Shown here one piece after another: positions 60,410 to 64,000 of a DNA stretch of 64,000 nt; position 1 is the stretch's first letter, and each line of letters starts with the position of its first letter. The stretch is from positions 2,170,001-2,234,000 of the forward strand of contig OZ241874.1 of NCBI GenBank assembly GCA_965203305.1, given 5' to 3'. The translations under genes and the position numbers were made by a program. The notes beneath the pieces were generated by a model that was given only the letters and a program-made list of their open reading frames with translations, made no database searches and was not told the origin of the DNA. Source of the DNA: Bin80 sp965203305. GTDB taxonomy: Bacteria > Bacteroidota > Rhodothermia > Rhodothermales > Bin80.

Positions 60410-61486
60410 TCAGGCATTCGCCATGCGATCTGCATGATCTGCCGTCTGCAGTGCGTTCAGCATCTCATCCAGTTCTCCTTCAATAATCTTCCGCAGGGGA
60501 TAATTTTTGAACTCCCCCTCCAGCCGATGATCTGTTACGCGATCCTGCGGAAAATTGTACGTACGGATTTTCACCGAACGATCTCCAGAACCGACTGCCT
60601 GTCTCCTTACCTCATCACGTGCCGCATTGACCTCGTTCATTTTCTTTTCATAGAGCCGTGAGCGGAGCACCCGAAGGGCCTTGTCCTTGTTCTTGTGCTG
60701 GCTCTTCTCGTCCTGGCATGTAACCACAAGTCCTGTGGGAATATGTGTAATCCGTACGGCAGAATCGGTCGTATTCACGCTCTGCCCCCCCGGCCCACTT
60801 GAGCGGTATACATCAATCTTGAGCTCGTTGGGGGAGAGTTCCACTTCAACATCTGTTGCTTCGGGCAGAACAGCGACACTTGCGGCCGAAGTATGCAGCC
60901 TTCCACTTGATTCGGTTTGCGGTACCCTTTGGACACGGTGGACCCCATTCTCGTATTTGAGGTTGCCAAACACATTCTTTCCTGTAACTCCAAAGACGAT
61001 TTCCTTGAATCCTCCAACACTGCCTCTGGAACTGTTCATGATCGCAAGTTTCCACCCTCTGCGTACGACAAATTTTTCATAGAGGCGATAAAGATCCGCC
61101 GCAAAAAGGGCGGCTTCACTGCCTCCAGTGCCGGCACGTATTTCAATAATTGCATCCCGTGCATCTGCCGGATCTTTGGGGGTCAGGGCCCGCTGGAGTG
61201 CCTCTTCCATCAGGGGCAACCTGGCAGTAAGTAGAGCCAGCTCTTCGCGTGCCAATTCTACTAGCTCCGCATCCTTTTCCAGTCGGATCAGCTCCTGCAT
61301 CTCTTCTGACTCCCTGAGTGCAGTCTCATACTGCTCAATGGCACTCACGACTTCGGACAGTTCCCGATGCTCCGGCCCAATATCTGCCATCCGAGCGGGA
61401 TCTGCTGCCGTTGCCGGATCTGCAAGAAGCTCGTTCAGCGCATGGAACCGCTCCTTGACCTCCTTAAGTTTTCCCAAATCTATCAT
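60410..61486 (-). CDS. prfA: Peptide chain release factor 1
   Basis: This is 358 residues. It has the GGQ hydrolysis motif in SSGPGGQSVNTTDSAVRITH near residue 233. The stop-codon recognition motif is PQT (VPQTESSGRLHTSAASVAVL), the P-x-T form of RF1 rather than the SPF of RF2. It releases peptides at UAA and UAG. There is no prmC gene next to it. Confidence 0.95.
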   Translation of the reverse strand: MIDLGKLKEVKERFHALNELLADPATAADPARMADIGPEHRELSEVVSAIEQYETALRESEEMQELIRLEKDAELVELAREELALLTARLPLMEEALQRALTPKDPADARDAIIEIRAGTGGSEAALFAADLYRLYEKFVVRRGWKLAIMNSSRGSVGGFKEIVFGVTGKNVFGNLKYENGVHRVQRVPQTESSGRLHTSAASVAVLPEATDVEVELSPNELKIDVYRSSGPGGQSVNTTDSAVRITHIPTGLVVTCQDEKSQHKNKDKALRVLRSRLYEKKMNEVNAARDEVRRQAVGSGDRSVKIRTYNFPQDRVTDHRLEGEFKNYPLRKIIEGELDEMLNALQTADHADRMANA

Positions 61487-61615
61487 GGTTCATATCCGCA
61501 CATCCAGCGTCCTTTAATCCAGTCTGCACTGGCGTGTTCAGGATGCATGCAAGAGAAGTGTTTTCCGGCCGTACAAGTATAATTGAAAAATTGCTGCCTG
61601 TATTCCCACTCCAGA

Positions 61616-63976
61616 TTACCAGACATCATGCTCTGCCAGTTCTCTTGCAGAAGCCTCCCGAACAAACTCTTTGAATGTACCGCCCGAATTCTCAACCAGT
61701 TGATAGACTCGGGACAGGGGGACCATGAGACGAAGTTTATTGGCGGGTTTTACGGACTTTACGAGGTGTATCCTTTGAAGCTCTGGCAGAACCTTATTCA
61801 ATAGATAGTCTGCCCGAGAAGGGAACCGGTGAGTAATGAGGCTTGCATCTATTACAGTTGTCCTGTTGAACATTCGCATAAACTGCAAGGCGATCTTCAT
61901 GTCATGATCAACATCCTGTGCCCCTGCATCCGCAGCAGTCATCCCCTTTGCTGCCTCCAGATTGATGCCATGCCTTTTCAATAACGAATGTATTCTGTCT
62001 GCATTGAAGAATACCTGAGGATACTCCTCTGATCCATTATTGTAAATCACTGCGGAATCAAAGGTGCAGTTATTGAAAACCGTTCCGTCCAGTCCGTATT
62101 CATGATGAATAATGAGCTCTGCAAAATGGCACCCGTCAAACTTGCAATTCATAATCCGGGATTTATCAAGACTTGTTGGGGCAAAAACAGAGTCAGATAT
62201 AGTAAGGCTCTGCAGATTTCGATCTTGCAGGGAGTTCACAGGGAATTTTGCGTCACGAATGGAATAAGACTTGTGTGCGTGCTCTACCAACTCAAGCATC
62301 AAAGCTCCACAGTTCTCCCGGGTATAAGCTCCCCACTTTCCATGTTGCGACATTTGCTGGAGTTGACGGAGCAGATCAGCAATTAGTGTACTTTCCTTTC
62401 CAATATTCAGAGCATGGGCAACTCCCCTGATCACAGATTGCGGTAGCATGTGATCATCAAAGGCGTATTCTTCCGACACTCGGTCAGGTATGCGTAAAAT
62501 ACGGGCGAGGGCCTGACTCAGATAGAATTTTTGAACATCTTCATGATCAAACCGGATTCGTATGATGCTCCGTATAGCACCTTGATAGTGATCCTTGCAA
62601 AAAAGTGGGTGATCTGTAATCCGTTCGGCTATTTGCCACTGCAAACTTGGGTTGAGGCCCTTTTCTTTGACGAAACATTCTACGATATATTCTACCATAT
62701 CATATCTGAAATAACCAACTTCATAAGACCACATTTCCAATGCAAACTTTGAGAGCAGTTCATGAAGCTGTTCCAATGTGAGCAGGGTGCCCGTCCCTGA
62801 CTCATCCACCCAGTTCTCTTTGAATTCCCTCTCAACGATAACCGCAATAAAATCAGAAAGGAAATCTGACGGCAAGTGCCCCAGTCTTTGCAACAACTCC
62901 GCAAGCCCCCCTTCTTTTGCGATGGCAGTCAGCTTCCGCACAAGTAGTGCTCTGGTGAGCAGTGGGTGATCTTTCACGCCTGTTTGCGCCTTGACACTGT
63001 CATACAGTTCGCTCGGTTCGGAAATACCTTGCCCGGACGCATACGCCAAAAATTCTTCTCTCCCCCACCCATGAAGAACGATCTGCTGAATTTGTACATC
63101 CCGCTCAGAACGAATAAAGTCCAGCAGCTTGTCTTGGGACCTCAGAGGTGATTCAAAGTAGGTTTTCTTTGCCGCAATCAGCAGCGTTCCCTCGGAAGAA
63201 AGATGACTTATGAGTTGGGAAATTGCTGATGTAGACTCGTCAGACTTGACATCCACCAGTGTATCTTCAAACCCGTCAAATGCAGGGATAATTGCATTCA
63301 TTCGGACGAGTTCAAGGAATGACGCGTGGTACAGATACAGAAAATGAAGATCACTGGATATCGAAGCGAGAGCAATACTGTTAAAATGCTGACAAAATTC
63401 TCCGTCAGGGTACATTGGAAGAATTAATGAATTTGCCTCTCTATTCTTGAATGCTGTAGCCTGCTCCAGAGAAATTTTTTCAATTAGCGAAGTTTTTCCC
63501 TCTCCTGATTCAGAGGTTAGAAAGTACACTGAAGTCATTCCCGCAGAAGAGTCAGTGAGATATTTTCGTAACCCGGTTATAGAATCAGGAAAAAATATAC
63601 TCCCTGTGGATTCACTTCCCCCCTCCAGTAGTTCAATCTTTGGGGGAATGTAATTTTCGGGAGGAGAGAAGTAATTGATAATTCGGTCCGCAAGCCGATC
63701 AAGCTTGGCCAGATAGGACAGAATCCACAGTGCAGCAGGCCACTCTTCATCCTCATGTATAACCTTGACATTGTCCGGTTCACCCGAAATATCTGCCTCT
63801 ACTAGCCTGCCCCTCATCTGGAATGACAAGTGGCTGTCTGAGATAACCGCAGGATTATCCTCATCCGCAAATGTTTCAGCTACGCGTATGAAGTCGTCAA
63901 GCTTCATTTGATTGCTTCGGTACCAGAAACTGCTATATTCCCCAAGTGAAAAAGAATTGCTGCCCTGAGTGTACAT
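61616..63976 (-). CDS. NACHT-like NTPase with pentapeptide-like repeats (N-terminus may extend past the window)
   Basis: The frame is open to the right edge. ATG 63976 gives 786 residues and ATG 63907 (MKLDDFIRVAETFADEDNPA) gives 763. The Walker A is SESGEGKTSLIEKISLEQAT, where the first glycine of the usual GxxGxGKT is Ser. The Walker B is MNAIIPAFDGFEDTLVDVK, near residue 225, the DGFE type of NACHT ATPases. A helical middle region follows. Around residues 600-665 come pentapeptide-like repeats (NLQSLTISDSVFAPTSLDKS, then CKFDGCHFAEL and GTVFNNCTFDSAVI). The C-terminus has a winged-helix-like part, TVIDASLITHRFPSRADYLL. NACHT proteins with repeat sensors act in prokaryotic anti-phage immunity. 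No effector domain is recognised at the visible N-terminus. Confidence 0.7.
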   Translation of the reverse strand: MYTQGSNSFSLGEYSSFWYRSNQMKLDDFIRVAETFADEDNPAVISDSHLSFQMRGRLVEADISGEPDNVKVIHEDEEWPAALWILSYLAKLDRLADRIINYFSPPENYIPPKIELLEGGSESTGSIFFPDSITGLRKYLTDSSAGMTSVYFLTSESGEGKTSLIEKISLEQATAFKNREANSLILPMYPDGEFCQHFNSIALASISSDLHFLYLYHASFLELVRMNAIIPAFDGFEDTLVDVKSDESTSAISQLISHLSSEGTLLIAAKKTYFESPLRSQDKLLDFIRSERDVQIQQIVLHGWGREEFLAYASGQGISEPSELYDSVKAQTGVKDHPLLTRALLVRKLTAIAKEGGLAELLQRLGHLPSDFLSDFIAVIVEREFKENWVDESGTGTLLTLEQLHELLSKFALEMWSYEVGYFRYDMVEYIVECFVKEKGLNPSLQWQIAERITDHPLFCKDHYQGAIRSIIRIRFDHEDVQKFYLSQALARILRIPDRVSEEYAFDDHMLPQSVIRGVAHALNIGKESTLIADLLRQLQQMSQHGKWGAYTRENCGALMLELVEHAHKSYSIRDAKFPVNSLQDRNLQSLTISDSVFAPTSLDKSRIMNCKFDGCHFAELIIHHEYGLDGTVFNNCTFDSAVIYNNGSEEYPQVFFNADRIHSLLKRHGINLEAAKGMTAADAGAQDVDHDMKIALQFMRMFNRTTVIDASLITHRFPSRADYLLNKVLPELQRIHLVKSVKPANKLRLMVPLSRVYQLVENSGGTFKEFVREASARELAEHDVW

Positions 63977-64000
63977 GCTGCAATCACCGTGGAAAAAATA

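Overview
The window looks like chromosomal DNA from a member of the Bacteroidota/Rhodothermota group (Rhodothermia-like). The evidence is indirect: an SPOR protein with a CCDC81-type HU N-terminus, a large PD40/beta-barrel protein with an HExxH motif, a GMC oxidoreductase with a gluconate 2-dehydrogenase subunit 3 protein, a DUF1080 lipoprotein, LuxE/LuxC-like genes without luciferase, and few clear Shine-Dalgarno sites. No rRNA genes or CRISPR arrays were seen. There is one tRNA gene, for proline with anticodon GGG.

Layout. Bases 1-3097 and 6182-7906 carry sugar oxidation genes: two TIM-barrel isomerase-like proteins, a Gfo/Idh/MocA oxidoreductase, a gluconate 2-dehydrogenase subunit 3-like protein and a GMC flavoprotein. 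DUF1080 and ROK kinase genes at 12280-13982 fit the same theme of 3-keto-glycoside or related sugar catabolism. A P-loop ATPase, a Sel1-repeat gene and a one-gene IS66 element are interspersed. Bases 13868-28734 are mostly housekeeping genes on the minus strand: HTH and MerR regulators, tRNA-Pro, a CbiX-like protein, CvpA, a PQQ-propeller lipoprotein, the HExxH/PD40/barrel protein, phosphosugar isomerase, prenyl synthase, adenylate kinase, three DUF883-like paralogues with a YqjE-like protein, and a redoxin-LuxE-LuxC operon.

Bases 28990-39325 form an accessory region. It holds an IS1595 transposase relic, a 991-residue protein joining a PD-(D/E)XK nuclease to an N6-adenine methylase, and an island reading right to left: phosphoribosyltransferase (PRTase) paralogue - HAD hydrolase - WD40-PRTase fusion - DprA-like protein. 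The outermost PRTase gene contains a 14-base poly(G) tract on its coding strand that leaves it out of frame. One more G would restore a complete ORF, so this looks like a phase-variable switch in the OFF state.

Bases 39495-46712 return to core genes: penicillin acylase, ParA, Maf, FolB, a monohaem protein, a PfkB kinase and the HU/SPOR protein. Bases 46783-57177 are a DNA-processing and defence block: exonuclease I and three tandem MmeI-type restriction-modification enzymes. Bases 57361-61486 carry dsbD, rplI, rpsR, rpsF and prfA. The window ends in a NACHT-like NTPase with pentapeptide-like repeats.

A family of ~96-100 bp non-autonomous elements (MITEs) with IS5-like ends is scattered through the window. 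There are four good copies, each with a 4-bp target duplication, and one decayed copy. Three of the good copies lie in or next to the defence regions.
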